The notes beneath the pieces were generated by a model. The model had not been told where the DNA came from and did not search any database. It was given only the letters and a program-made list of their open reading frames with translations. The position numbers were made by a program, and so were the translations under genes. Below, one piece after another: positions 46,641 through 57,189 of a stretch of DNA of 64,000 nucleotides. Origin of the DNA: Anastrepha obliqua (Eukaryota; Arthropoda; Insecta; Diptera; Tephritidae). The stretch covers positions 36,416,001-36,480,000 of the forward strand of contig NC_072893.1 of assembly GCF_027943255.1 (NCBI RefSeq), read 5' to 3'. How positions within the stretch are numbered: the stretch's first letter is position 1; every line of letters begins with the position of its first letter.

Positions 46641-46769
46641 AGTGCGTACCCGAAAGGGTGCGATTAATTTTCGAGTGTCCAAATCTTAAATATTTCCAGG
46701 GTAGGCAAGCATTCTCTCTGATTTCGCTGCAATTAACCCGTTGGCTCCCGTCATGCTCGCGCTACCATC

Positions 46770-47152
46770 ATCCGATGAGGCGTCCCTTGGATCCTGCGAA
46801 AAATTTCTGGACCTTTGCATGTTGGGGATGGCGATGAAACAATGAGCTGTAAGAACTTTACAACGACATAGACATAGCGCGTTGAATAAATATACAGCGC
46901 AATCATTGGATGGGTGATATCGTGCGAATGAATACAAACGCTCGGGATCGGAAAGTATTCGATGCAGTACCAGCTGGTGGTAGCAGATGAAGAGGAAGGT
47001 CTCCTCTGTGTTGGAAAGATGAGGTGCAAAAGGACTTGGCTTCATTTGGTGTGTCCAACTGGCACCGGTTAATAGGAGAAAGAAACGACTGACGCGCTTT
47101 GTTATCGCGTAATCGGTTATCGCGCCAATCAAGAAGAAGAAGAACAAGGCCA
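46770..47152 (+). pseudogene. RTE/CR1-like LINE 3' end with AAG tail
   Basis: The plus strand gives a decayed ELYNDIDIAR (about 46850), IVRMNTNARDRKVFDAVPAG (about 46920-46980), CWKDEVQKDLASFGVSNWHR (about 47000-47060), and a tail of AAGAAGAAGAAGAAC. The same family is nested at 3234-3862 on the minus strand. It is 5'-truncated. Confidence 0.65.
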
Positions 47153-47340
47153 ATGAAGATTTCTAGGTATTCAATAATTTTCAAATTGAAAGCAATGAGA
47201 CTAACTTTTTGAAAAAAACACTGTATTAGTTTATGCTTTGTTCTTTAAATAAAGCACCTACAGTTATCTGCATCCACATTGCGCACATTTTCACATTCGG
47301 CAACTGTGAATGATTCACCTGAGTTAGCTAATTTCAAATA

Positions 47341-47346
47341 TTTATT
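47341..47346 (-). terminator. polyadenylation signal AATAAA
   Basis: TTTATT on the plus strand is AATAAA on the minus strand, about 56 bp past the stop of the serine protease gene. This is a normal spacing for its 3' end. Confidence 0.5.
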
Positions 47347-47401
47347 TACTTCTACATGCACTTACATGAATGTTTAACAGACTTAAAGTGAACAAATTTA
47401 A

Positions 47402-48226
47402 CTACTCTTCCATATTTTTCAGTATCCAACCCCTTTTTGCAACCACATCCGTGTATACGTCCGGAAATTCGCTACCACAACCATTTACCACATATGAAGC
47501 TACACCGACTAATTGGCCATTGTACACGGCCGGACCACCAGAATCGCCCAAACACAAGCCACTGCCCACAGTCTTGTTCAAACATCTCATTGAGTCTGGC
47601 AATGGACCCACTCTTCGAATACATTTGTCATAGCTTATAGCGAACTCAATCTTGAATTTCAATAGATAAGTTGTTCTGCTCTCGGATACGCGACCCCAAC
47701 CGCTGACGATGACTGCGCCGCCTTCAGGTATCTCCTTTTTACGAAGTGGTACGAAATTGATTACATCGTTGAACTGTAGTGAGCTTTCCAATTTCAGTAG
47801 AGCGATATCACTAGCAAGCCCAGTGAGTAAATACTGAGGATGGATGATCACCGCGGAAGCGTACTTTACAACGCCACCTAGATTGAAAACGGTTGTGCCC
47901 GCACGAATGCTTATTAGCCATGGTTCGTAAGCGCTGTCGTCAACGCAATGCCCGGCCGTTAAAACATAGTTTGGGGAAATGATTGAGCCACCGCAAAGTT
48001 GCACGAAAATAGTTCGATTACATATCACCAGCACCTGATATGGAAATTGTCCTTTTGCTGCCGTTCGGCCACCAAAAATGCGAGTTTGAAGTTGTCCATG
48101 AGGAGTAGCAGCTGCATTGGTCTCAGCTGCATTCAAATCGGCTGTGATGAGCGCTACGGCTGCTACTAAGACAGCTAATGACCAAATAATGGCAGTCGGT
48201 TTGTTGGAGACATTTCTAGTTTTCAT
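47402..48226 (-). CDS. secreted trypsin-family (S1) serine protease
   Basis: An intact intronless frame of 274 codons starts at ATG 48226; an in-frame TTG two codons upstream is not a likely start. A hydrophobic signal segment (AIIWSLAVLVAAVALITA, residues about 12-29) and a short propeptide precede the activation site R49|IFGG. The catalytic triad is H93 (LTAGHC), D140 (SDIALLKL) and S229 (GDSGGP). Predicted disulfides are C78-C94, C202-C215 and C225-C250; C69 has no obvious partner. The specificity pocket has Gly at chymotrypsin position 189 (G223) and Asp at 226 (D256). Trypsins have Asp189; the Gly189/Asp226 pair is known from brachyurin-type collagenolytic proteases, so broad specificity is inferred. 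The likely role is an extracellular digestive or larval protease. It lies between LINE remnants, with no neighbouring paralogue in the window. Confidence 0.93.
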   Translation of the reverse strand: MKTRNVSNKPTAIIWSLAVLVAAVALITADLNAAETNAAATPHGQLQTRIFGGRTAAKGQFPYQVLVICNRTIFVQLCGGSIISPNYVLTAGHCVDDSAYEPWLISIRAGTTVFNLGGVVKYASAVIIHPQYLLTGLASDIALLKLESSLQFNDVINFVPLRKKEIPEGGAVIVSGWGRVSESRTTYLLKFKIEFAISYDKCIRRVGPLPDSMRCLNKTVGSGLCLGDSGGPAVYNGQLVGVASYVVNGCGSEFPDVYTDVVAKRGWILKNMEE

Positions 48227-48291
48227 GCTCAAGTAGAGTCCGTGAAGAAAACAAACTGGAATTATGGTAATTTTCTTCCAAACACTTTCAT

Positions 48292-48401
48292 TTATCTACG
48301 TGAACGTGTAAATACATATTCATGAAAGAATTCAAAGTGCTGGCCCTGAATATTTATGGCCAACATCGGCTTTGCTTATTTCTATTGCATAGTGAGATAA
48401 G
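48292..48401 (-). promoter_or_regulatory. possible protease promoter region
   Basis: On the minus strand, CATAAATA (48358-48351) lies about 125 bp before the ATG and could be a TATA box. GATA-type sites AGATAA occur at 48297-48292 (minus) and 48395-48401 (plus, AGATAAG). GATA factors drive midgut protease genes in flies. The assignment is by motif only. Confidence 0.25.
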
Positions 48402-48545
48402 AGTAAGTGCTCGGAATTCTTTACTTAAATGAACCAGACTTGTAATTGAAAGTAGCTACAATGTGTGATACACTCATACAGTATGTTTCACTTTAATATG
48501 TGCAGCGATTATCAGATAGGTTAAATAATAAAGTACTGATTTAAG

Positions 48546-50752
48546 TTAGGTTAGGTTGAACTGGCTGATTTGCAGTCAAGCATATTATTATTTATTATTA
48601 TTAGAAGGCCATTACGCACTGCGACCAGAGCTGATCTATTGTGAAAGGCCTATTTTTGTAACCCTAGAGATTTAGGCTTTTTAAAAATTTTAGCACAATT
48701 TTGGGTTTGTTGTTCCAAAGATTTCATGGAAATACTACGATACCACCAAGGTGATGAAGTCTCTGTCTGTCCAACGCAGGACATTCACGAAGCACATGTT
48801 CTGAGCTTTCTATGTCCATTTCGCAAAAGCGGCAGACATTGGTCTCAGATAGACCAATATTATTTAGATGATACCTCAGGCTGCAGTGACCTGTAAGATA
48901 TCCTGTTAAAAGACGTAGATCTACTCTGCTTAGTGAGAGAAGCTTGTCAGATATTCCTTCGTTGGACTTAGAAATAGTTTGGCTTGACGCTGACCGGCAC
49001 AGTTTCGCCAGTGTGCAGCAAATTTTCTTTTTTTCCCATTTCCTAAGGAATTCATTAATGTGGCCTTTTGTGAGTCCACAGAAAGGCTCAGGACCAGTAA
49101 GTTGCATATTTGCTCCTTGTTTTGCAAGGTCATCAGCCATTTCATTTCTCTCATGCCCTTCATGTCCCGGAATCCAGCCTATTGTTACTATGTTGAGCTT
49201 TCCTAACGTGTTGAGAAGGTTTAGGCAATCATTTACCAATTTAGAGGTGATAGTTGTTGATAGAAGAGCTTTTAGAACCGCTTCGCTATCTGAAAGTATG
49301 TAGATGTGAGTACCTCTCATTTTCCTGCTAAGACATTCTCTCACACATATTTCAATGGCATGTATTTCTGCCAGGAATATTGTTGGGTAGAGTCCCATCG
49401 GAATCGATTTTTTGAATTTAGGCCCATTGATTCCTGCCCCTGTTCTACCATTTTCCAATTTGGACCCATCAGTAAACCGCAGCTGAGAGCCAGGTTTGAA
49501 AGTGATAGAATTAGTTCTCCAGTCTAACTTGGAAGTTCCTATTGAGTATTGGTTTGGGTGATAGTATATCATCCCTATGAAGAACGGGACTATGTAGGAA
49601 GTCTTCTAAGATCTTTAAATATCCTTTCATATCCCCACTTTTAAGTTCAGATATACCTTTTAATCTTAAGGTACTCGAGCGAGCTTCCCTTCCAATCAAG
49701 ATTGGAAGCGGTGGTTTTCATAGCCCCTGTATTACCAACACTTATCAGGCGATGCAGTTTGTTTAATTCGTTTACTGCTTTTCTTTGCTTGACCTTGGGC
49801 CACCATGCTAAGGATGCATAAGTGGCTCTGGGTTTCACAACTGTGGTGAATGTCAAGAAGGTCATTCTGGGGTTTAGTCCCCATGTCTTACCAAAAAGCC
49901 TTACGCCCTTGTGGCTTTTGAAGTAACTCTCTCAATATGGGAATTCCACGTAAGCTTTTTGTCAAGACTGACGCTAAGATAGTTCTCTTCTGTCGAGAGT
50001 TCAAGTGTTGTTCCATTAAGGGTCGGACATTTGAGATTTATGTTCCTTCTCCTAGTAAACGGTACAAGTGCTGTTTTTGATGGGTTAATGGAAAGCCCTT
50101 TTTCCGTGCACCATTTGTTTATTATTGTAAGGGCTTGCTGCATGCGATCCGAAATGGTTTCCTCATGCCAGCCTAATACATAAACTACTAGGTCATCAGC
50201 GGAACCCTGAGTGTGAAAACCTAGGTTGTTCAGTTTGTGGAGAAGTTCATCTATGACTTGAGTCCACAAAAGGGAGAGAGTACGCCTCCTTGAGGGCAAC
50301 CACTTGAGGCTTTGATAGATTTTATTGCTCCTTTTAGTTCGGTGCTGATCGTCCTAGATTTCAGCATGAATATTATCCTTCTAGTGATGGGTTCAGATAC
50401 CTCCTTTACATATAGGACATTATAGATTGCTTCATAGGAAGTGTTTTAAAAGGCCCTGATATGTCAATAAATGCACATAGAGCTATCTGTTTGTACTCAA
50501 TAGCCTTTTCAATAACTGTTACCAGGCTGTGTATTGCAGTCTCAGTGGATTTTCCCCGTTGATAGGCAAATTGAAGTCGACGCAGTGGGAATTTAGCTAG
50601 ATTGTTTCCCCTAATATACTGATCAACTATCTTTTCCATTGTTTTAAGGAAAAAATGAGCTGAGACCTATTGGTCTATATGATTTAGGCAATTGTTCAGG
50701 TTTTTTCTCTACCTTTGGAATAAATACAACCTCAGCCCATTTTGTAGGTAAA
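48546..50752 (-). pseudogene. minus-strand LINE, RT C-part, RNase H and 3' end
   Basis: The longest open frame (49572-48724) holds RNase H: LRFTDGSKLENGRTGAGING, FLAEIHAIEICVRE, YILSDSEAVLKALLST and IGWIPGHEGHERNEMADDLA. It ends with the C-terminal knuckle CRFCEMDIESSEHVLRECPA. Upstream frames give RT pieces: FAYQRGKSTETAIHSLVTVI (50570), LCAFIDISGPFKT (50475), a GGVLS.LW box (about 50285) and a mutated active site QGSADDLVVYV (about 50200; SADD for YADD). Several frameshifts are present. The 3' end is TCAACCTAACCTAAC at 48546-48561. The element is interrupted at 50753-50766 by the plus-strand LINE; its 5' continuation is at 56184-56430. Confidence 0.85.
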
Positions 50753-50766
50753 TATCCTAGCAGTAA
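50753..50766. repeat. target-site duplication, left copy
   Basis: TATCCTAGCAGTAA, identical to 56170-56183. Together they bound the 5.4-kb plus-strand LINE. Confidence 0.85.
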
Positions 50767-51132
50767 ATATCCTGGCTGGCAAAAATCCTCCACTGAACCC
50801 GCCCAGAGGGTGCCGGCTGGTAATAGGTACCACAGTAGTCCTGAAATAGGAGGTACCTAGCTAAGTTAATTATACAAAGTTTGGTGTTCGCTACTCCTCA
50901 ATAGTACAACATCATTCGGAGTATCTTTAGCATGGTCGGGGGTAAAGGGCTGGATCAAGGTGTAATGCGACCCGTGCCGAGGATCTGTCAGGCTGGGGGC
51001 CCTTTTCAAAAATAACTCAGTCGTAAACGGAGCTTACGGATACCTGGCGCCCTCCGTAATAGCTAGCCTTACCTACGTAACTGGAGCTATGCGTAGGCGG
51101 ACTTCTCCTTCTCCAACACTCGTGGGTCCAAA

Positions 51133-52494
51133 ATGAATATTGGCAAATCAAAAAATAAAAATTCCAGGGAGACCGGTTCCTCCACTAAAGGACCGGAAGG
51201 AGCTTCCAGCTCTGCAATAAAGGCAGCGTCCTTGACGAGCCTCTCTTCAGCCCCAATTGCGACTGAGGCCAAGCCTAGTCAAAATTCGGGGGCTAACAAA
51301 TCTACGGCTGGTAATTTGGTCCAGCCAAACAAGCAACTGTTGCGACAACCGAAAGTTGGTCGCCAAGATGAGGTGACTGCGACCTCAGTCAGCGCTAAAA
51401 GCAGTTCTCAGGTCCAGAAATGGCCTACAATAAAAATTTCCGACCCGTCAAAAGCTGGGTACCAGGAAAGGCGCAATGCGGCCAGGTTACTCACTAGAGT
51501 ACACTCAACGCCACCAGCTGGGGAAGAACTCACTAAGGAGTTGCAAGAAGCGATCGAGTGGGCGAAGGCGGTACTACCCAATTTCCAGATTGAGCGTCCG
51601 GTGCATCCGGACATATCTAAGCGTCAGAGGTCAGCCGAGGGGGACAGCTCGCAGGCGAAGAAAATGAGGCTGCACAATGTCACGCCACACAAGTCTTTTG
51701 CGGAGGTTGCAAAAAACCGCATCATTATAGGCGTTGTAGACGAAAACGACCCTGAAGGAAAAATCCCCAAGAACCAGTGGAAATGGGTGAATGCTGCGCT
51801 GACGAAAGTAGCGATGGAAGTTATGACCAGCAACCCTGGGCCTCCTCCTTCCTGTACAGATGCAGGGTGGTATCAGGGGCAAATAAAGATAGTTGCTTGC
51901 GACGACGAAAGGTCGGTGCAGCTTTACAGGATTGCCATCTCTAAAGTTGGTGAAGTATATCCCGGTGCCAAGCTGGCGGTGGTCGAGAAGAAGGAAATTC
52001 CGTCTCGCCCAAGAGCAAGAGCTTGGTTACCAACTACTCCATCAGAGCCTGAGGATATCATGCAGCTGCTAAGAGCATGCAATCCTAATCTTCCAGCTGA
52101 CAAATGGAAATTTGTCAAGTCTTTTGAGGAGAAGTCAAACACCGAGGTGGAGTCGAAAAGAGCCACTATGCAAGTCATGCTACTGCTGACTGAGGACTCA
52201 CTAGAGCCATTGGCGAAGAGCGATGGCGAAGTCAATTATGGCTTCTGTAAGATCAAAATCAGGACATACAGAAGCGACATGTTAGGCCAGCTTGCTGATG
52301 ATGAAGAGTCGTCTAGCGAGATGGACGTGCACGAAAAGGAGTCAATAGGCGATGTCGACAGTATTGGACACGCTTCTTCTGGGGCGGATTTGTCAGAAGA
52401 CTTTGCTAACCTGTTGTCGGAGAAAGAGCTCCTGGGGGAGGTAGACGCAGACGTAACCAATGAGGCTCCTTCAAATAAATCTGCACCACAGTAA
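51133..52494 (+). CDS. LINE ORF1 protein with DUF4780-like domain
   Basis: An intact frame of 453 codons. Residues 1-100 are Ser/Thr/Lys-rich and probably disordered. Residues about 105-150 include QERRNAARLLTRV and an EAIEWAKAVLPNF helix. Residues about 188-381 (FAEVAKNRIIIGVVDE, WKWVNAALTKVAMEV, CTDAGWYQGQIKIVACDDER, EIPSRPRARAWLP, CNPNLPADKWKFVKS, NYGFCKIKIRTY) match my memory of the insect DUF4780 domain. The C-terminus is acidic (DDEESSSEMD...). No CCHC zinc knuckles are present, unlike classic I/jockey ORF1. It presumably binds the LINE RNA; this is inference from position. Confidence 0.85.
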   Translation: MNIGKSKNKNSRETGSSTKGPEGASSSAIKAASLTSLSSAPIATEAKPSQNSGANKSTAGNLVQPNKQLLRQPKVGRQDEVTATSVSAKSSSQVQKWPTIKISDPSKAGYQERRNAARLLTRVHSTPPAGEELTKELQEAIEWAKAVLPNFQIERPVHPDISKRQRSAEGDSSQAKKMRLHNVTPHKSFAEVAKNRIIIGVVDENDPEGKIPKNQWKWVNAALTKVAMEVMTSNPGPPPSCTDAGWYQGQIKIVACDDERSVQLYRIAISKVGEVYPGAKLAVVEKKEIPSRPRARAWLPTTPSEPEDIMQLLRACNPNLPADKWKFVKSFEEKSNTEVESKRATMQVMLLLTEDSLEPLAKSDGEVNYGFCKIKIRTYRSDMLGQLADDEESSSEMDVHEKESIGDVDSIGHASSGADLSEDFANLLSEKELLGEVDADVTNEAPSNKSAPQ

Positions 52495-55400
52495 AGCAGC
52501 TACAGCAGCCCTTGTTGAACTAATGGCGGTAGAAAATCCTGACATTGTCCTCATTCAGGAGCCATGGGTGAGACAAGGGCGCATATGCGGATTGAGGGCT
52601 CCGCACTACAAGCTTTATGCTGCCAGCTGTGCAGGTAAAAGTAGGACATGCGTATTAGCTAAATCTAAACTTAACGTTTTCTTAATCCCAAAATATAGCA
52701 ATGAAGACTTCACGACGGTAAGCTGGGAAGCAGGTGACATCGAATTTCGTATGGCGTCGATGTACTTGGCCCACGAAGAACCCGTACCACCACAACTGTT
52801 GGTGGATTTGATAACGGACAGCGAAACCTCCAAAAGCAGACTAATACTGGGTGGTGACGTGAATGCACACCACTCTGTATGGGGAAGCTCGGATATCAAC
52901 GAACGTGGTGAGTTACTTTTCAATTACATTTTATGTACTAAATTGCTGTTATGTAATCGTGGGAACGATCCTACTTTTATAATCAGGAATCGTCAGGAAG
53001 TTCTTGACATCACCCTAGTCTCAGATTGTTTAATAGATAAGGTGGTTCAATGGAGAGTATTAGAGAAGCACTCCTTCTCAGACCATCGCTATATTGAATT
53101 AATATTAGAAAAAGAAATCCCTCAACCTACTAGTTTTAGGAACTACAGGAAGACCAACTGGCAGATGTATAATTACGAGTTGGAGAGAAATCTTCCCGAA
53201 ATTCCCCCTTACTATCCAGAAAACGAGCAAGAATTAGATAAGCTAGTCAATTTGTTTACCGGAACATGTTGCAAAGCGCTAAATAAGTCTTGCCCTCTTG
53301 TCAGGCACAAGGGGAAGACAAAACCCCCATGGTGGTCCTCAGAACTTAGCCTTCATAAGAGTGTATGTAGAACAATATTTAAATAGGCGAAATACTCTAA
53401 TTCGGAAGACGATTGGAACTTCTATTATGAGCAACTCAAAGTCTATAAAAAAGAGTTGAGGAAAGCAAAAAGATCTTCATGGAGGTCGTTCTGTGAGGAT
53501 ATAGAAACTACAGCGGAAGCTTCTCGCTTAAGAAAGGTCTTGGCTAGATCAACGACATCTATTGGCTTTTTACAGAAGCCAGACAACGGCTGGACGACTT
53601 CTACCAAGGAGTCGCTAAGTTTACTATTAGATACTCACTTTCCGGGGAGCTCTGAAGTCTATAACTCGGGTCCTACCCGAACTTGCAACCCCAGAGTATC
53701 AGAATTTCAGATTAACTCAGATATCTCAGACATAATCAATGGAACTAATATTACTTGGGCTATAGGAAATTTTAAGCCGTATAAATCGCCAGGCCCTGAT
53801 GGGATAATACCGGCACAACTTCAGCAGCCTCTGGCTCATATCACAAGGTGGTTAGTAACCATTTTCAAAAGTACTCTTCAGTTAAAACACATTCCCTCAG
53901 CATGGAGGGAGGTTAAGGTCATCTTTATCCCGAAGGCAGGTAGAAGCTCGCATACCAAACCTAAGGATTTCAGACCGATTAGTCTATCATCCTTTCTACT
54001 GAAAACATTAGAAAAGCTGATCGACTCAGTTATCAGGTACAGCGTACCCCACTCACGTATTTCCAAATCGCAACATGCCTACTGTAAAGGAAAATCTACA
54101 GAGACGGCCCTAAACTCACTGGTCACATCAATTGAAAGCTCATTTGAGGTTAAAGATTATTCACTGGCAGCCTTTTTAGATATCGAAGGAGCTTTTAACA
54201 ACATCCTGCCTAAGGTCATAACGAACACGCTGTCAGACCTGCGCATCTCCGGAACCTTTGTGAATTTCATTGAACAGTTGCTTACGAGCAGGTTCGTGAA
54301 TTCGACGTTGGGCTCTTCGGTGATGCGCAGATCTGTCTGTAGAGGTACTCCTCAAGGCGGGGTGCTTTCTCCTCTTCTGTGGAATCTAGCTATGAACAAG
54401 TTGTTGCTGGATCTGGAGGAGAGGAGAATTAAGGTTGTGGCCTACGCGGACGATGTAGCTATAGTAATAAGGGGGAAGTTTCCAGAAACCCTCTGCAGTC
54501 TAATGCAAAGAACCTTAAAATATGTGGATACTTGGGCCAAAACATGTGGTTTGAGCCTGAATGCGGCCAAAACGGAACTAGTGTTGTTTACAAGGAAATA
54601 TAAAATTCCCGACTGCCGGCCTCTGACACTCAACGGAACTCTTTTGCTGGTCGGTGAAAAGGCCAGGTACTTAGGTTTAACCCTTGACAGGAAACTTTCA
54701 TGGAAGCTGAATGTTCAGGAAAGAATAAAGAAGGCTGCTACGGCGCTTTACTCCTGTAAGAGAACTGTAGGCTTAAAATGGGGACTAGCCCCCAAAATAG
54801 TTCACTGGCTATATACGGCCATTGTCAGACCAATTATGACCTACGGAGTCCTGGTCTGGTGGCCATCCCTTGATAAGAAAACTTCCATTAAGAAACTAGA
54901 TAGTATTCAGAGGGCGGCAAGCCTCAGTATCACTGGGGCGCTCAAAACAACGCCAACTTCGGCTCTAAGTGTTATGTTGCATCTACTACCAATTGACCTA
55001 TATTGCAGACAACTGGCCGCCAAAACGGCTCTAAGATTGAGGGAATCATCGATGCTCAAGACAAACAAATGGGGACACTCGCGCATACTTGGGATGTTTC
55101 CAGGTATTCCTAATACCACCGACTTTTGTGACTCGGTGAATACATACCTAGACAGGCCTTATACAGTCCATTTTCCATCCAGAGAGGACTGGGTGAATGG
55201 GTTAACAAACAACGAAAACGTGGTTAGTATATATACGGACGGCTCAAAACTCAATGATCAAGTGGGAGGTGGTGTATATTCGGAAACTATTTGCGCCAAT
55301 TTTTCCTTTCGCTTACCTGATCATTGTAGCGTATTCCAGGCCGAAATCCTGGCAATCTCAGAAAGCCTTTTAATGCTAAATAAAAGCGTAGTCACTGTTA

Positions 55401-56080
55401 GAGATATCTTCATTTATTCCGATAGTCAGGCAGCTCTGAAATCGCTTCTATCAAGCAAACACTCGTCTAAGACAGTAAAGGAGTGTTACAAATTATTAAC
55501 AACACTTGCACAGTACTTTTCTATTAATCTACTCTGGGTGCCAGGACACAGTAACATTATAGGTAACTGTAAGGCAGATGAGTTAGCTAGATTAGGCTCC
55601 TCGCTCCAAATTAGTCAGGACAGGCTTGACATACCTATGCCCCTGGCAACATGTAAACTTTTGATAGACAGATACACCATTAGTGCTGCTAACTCCAACT
55701 GGAGGCAGTTAAACACCTGCGCTATAAGTAGGCTAGCGTGGCCCGAATGGAACATGGGTCGAACTAAGAGTCTACTTAAGTTAGGCAGGAGGGATCTAAG
55801 GATTGTCGTAGGTGTCCTATCTGGGCACTGTCTAATAGGAAGACATGCCAGTAGATTAGGGGCACCATCTAATGACTATTGTAGAAGCTGTCAAGATATA
55901 GAGGAGGTAGAGACAATCGAACACCTTCTATGCGGGTGCATGGCTCTGTGTAGAAGGCGGTGGAGATTGCTCGGTTTCGCTTATCTGGACAGCATTGCAG
56001 ATGTTGCAAATCTCAAACTATCTAGTATAGCTAGCTTTTTAAAGGCCACACAATGGTTTAGAGAGGACCAAGCTGAGTAG
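52460..56080 (+). pseudogene. LINE ORF2: endonuclease, RT, RNase H, zinc knuckle; one stop
   Basis: ATG at 52460 opens a single frame of 1206 codons broken only by TAG at codon 309 (53384-53386); the frame continues unshifted beyond it. Endonuclease: N7 (QINLHHSK), E34 (LIQEPW), D133/N135 (GGDVNAHHSVWGSS), D208/H209 (FSDHR). RT: SPGPDGIIPA, DFRPISLSSFLLKTLEKL, D574 (FLDIEGAFNNI), RGTPQGGVLSPLLWN, YADD at 662-665. RNase H: D927 (YTDGSKL), E962 (FQAEI), D988 (YSDSQAA), D1040 (CKADELA). The zinc knuckle is C1141-C1144-H1155-C1160. All catalytic residues are retained. The base after TAG is G and there is no CARYYA context, so programmed readthrough looks unlikely; a recent nonsense mutation or sequencing error is more likely. 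Confidence 0.9.
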
Positions 56081-56169
56081 GATAGGACAGTTCCGGTGGT
56101 ATCACAAGGGGCCTCTAACTGGCCTAGGTGCGTCGTAGGACAGCCACTTCACCTAACCCTAACCTAACC

Positions 56170-56183
56170 TATCCTAGCAGTAA
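56170..56183. repeat. target-site duplication, right copy
   Basis: TATCCTAGCAGTAA, a perfect copy of 50753-50766, directly after the CCTAACCTAACC tail. Confidence 0.85.
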
Positions 56184-56430
56184 GCTTACTTTGTATAGTC
56201 TGGTCAAATTAGGGATAATATGGTGTGCACCCTGCTGTAAAAGACAGGGGAATATCCCATCAGGTCCAGGAGATTTGTATGGGCTGCATGTTGATAACGC
56301 CCATTGTACCCGCTTTTCATGGAATAGCTTGTTTGCTAGTTTTAAGTTCTCAGCACTTGCAGATGTGGTAGTTTCTGCTGCAGTCAAGCATAGACCGATT
56401 CGGTCCATAGCGATACCAGAGGGAGTTCAT
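56184..56430 (-). pseudogene. 5' continuation of the interrupted minus-strand LINE
   Basis: The minus-strand frame from 56408 gives ENLKLANKLFHEKRVQWALS and TCSPYKSPGPDGIFPCLLQQ, then HHIIPNLTRLYKVSLLLG. This is the RT N-terminal block (SPGPDGI) that directly precedes the part ending at 50752. Endonuclease and ORF1 are missing, so this LINE is 5'-truncated near 56430. Confidence 0.75.
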
Positions 56431-56614
56431 TAGTTATGTGTTTGTGTTTTGAATTGGCCCACCCGCATGATGCCTGTTTCTATTCTGAGATATCCACCAA
56501 TCCATCAAACTGTGGTGACCTCAGATATGTTCTACAATTTCCCTTGAGCCCTGCTCCCTACACTTCGTACATTCCTCGCTGCCCGAGATTCGTATCTAAT
56601 CGTGTGAACACTTC

Positions 56615-56805
56615 TTTTAGGTGTTTGATCGAGGTCCTCCTATTTGTGGCGTTCATCTTAACGTTGTTCCAAAATGGTGGTGCCTACAATTTCAAGCCGA
56701 CTCCGAATTGCATATTTGCTTTTTCTTGGCAGAAATACACTCGGGAGTTTGCCATCGCCTATCGATGGTAGTCACGCACCAACCCCTTTGGCTACGGTAG
56801 CCGCC
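56615..56805 (-). mobile_element. tRNA-derived SINE with B box deleted
   Basis: It shares GGTGTTTGATC..., CAAGCCGACTCCGAATTGCA, TGGCAGAAATACACTCGGGA and the head GGTAGTCACGCACCAACCC...GGCTACGGTAGCCGCC with the 37087 copy. It runs from GCCATCGCCT directly to ATGGTAGTCACG, so the B-box region is missing. It cannot be transcribed by RNA polymerase III from its own promoter. Confidence 0.65.
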
Positions 56806-57039
56806 TTCTCTTCAAGTTTGTGTTAGAAGAAATCGAGAACGATTGGGGTCGTCATGTCTACACATGACCTCAGCATTCCTTCCCAGCTCTCCCACCTTTT
56901 CCAGGATTTTCTGATTATATTTTCGTTTAGTTTGTTGTACTTTATCATTCCATACTCCTTTAGGAGCTTAAGTATTCAACAAAAGTTTTCCAAACATTTC
57001 TATTTCTAGACATAAAACTCAGTTCATTAAACGATTTTC
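56806..57039. other. short unassigned gap
   Basis: No recognisable feature. Confidence 0.4.
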
Positions 57040-57170
57040 CAGTTTCATTGTGGATAGTCCTTTGCCAAGTCATCAATGGTCTGCCTCTTTTTGTCGTTCC
57101 TTGCGGGTTCCAAGTCAAGGCGGCATGCGGTATTTCCTCTGGTTGTACTTAGTCTCCGAGAAAAAAAGTT
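57040..57170 (-). pseudogene. LINE ORF2 C-terminal fragment
   Basis: The minus strand gives LDLEPARNDKKRQTIDDLAK with alternative-frame RKRQ/TWRR-type character. This matches the basic LDWNPQG.RKRGRP..TWRR...D C-terminus of RTE/CR1-like LINEs. Very short and frameshifted. Confidence 0.35.
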
Positions 57171-57189
57171 CAAACCAGTGTAGCCATAA

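Larger units (their letters stand above)
50767..56169 (+). mobile_element. nearly full-length LINE (I/LOA/R1 group)
   Basis: A 5403-bp element flanked by a perfect 14-bp duplication. It has a GC-richer 5' untranslated region of 366 bp, ORF1 (51133-52494), ORF2 (52460-56080, one stop) and a short 3' untranslated region ending CCTAACCCTAACCTAACC instead of poly-A. ORF1 and ORF2 overlap by 35 bp in different frames, suggesting reinitiation or coupled translation. The perfect duplication and near-intact ORFs indicate a recent insertion into the minus-strand LINE. The clade is inferred from RNase H plus apurinic-type endonuclease. Confidence 0.93.

Noticed and set aside
46686..47184. Minus-strand ORFs of about 93-155 codons
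   Set aside because: Antisense of the plus-strand LINE 3' end, whose motifs (VFDAVPAG, WKDEVQKDLASFGVSNW) read correctly on the plus strand.
47437..47640. Plus-strand ORFs over the serine protease
   Set aside because: Antisense to an intact S1 protease with complete catalytic triad.
53384..53386. Programmed stop-codon readthrough in LINE ORF2
   Set aside because: The TAG is followed by GCG, without the CARYYA context. A single nonsense change is simpler.
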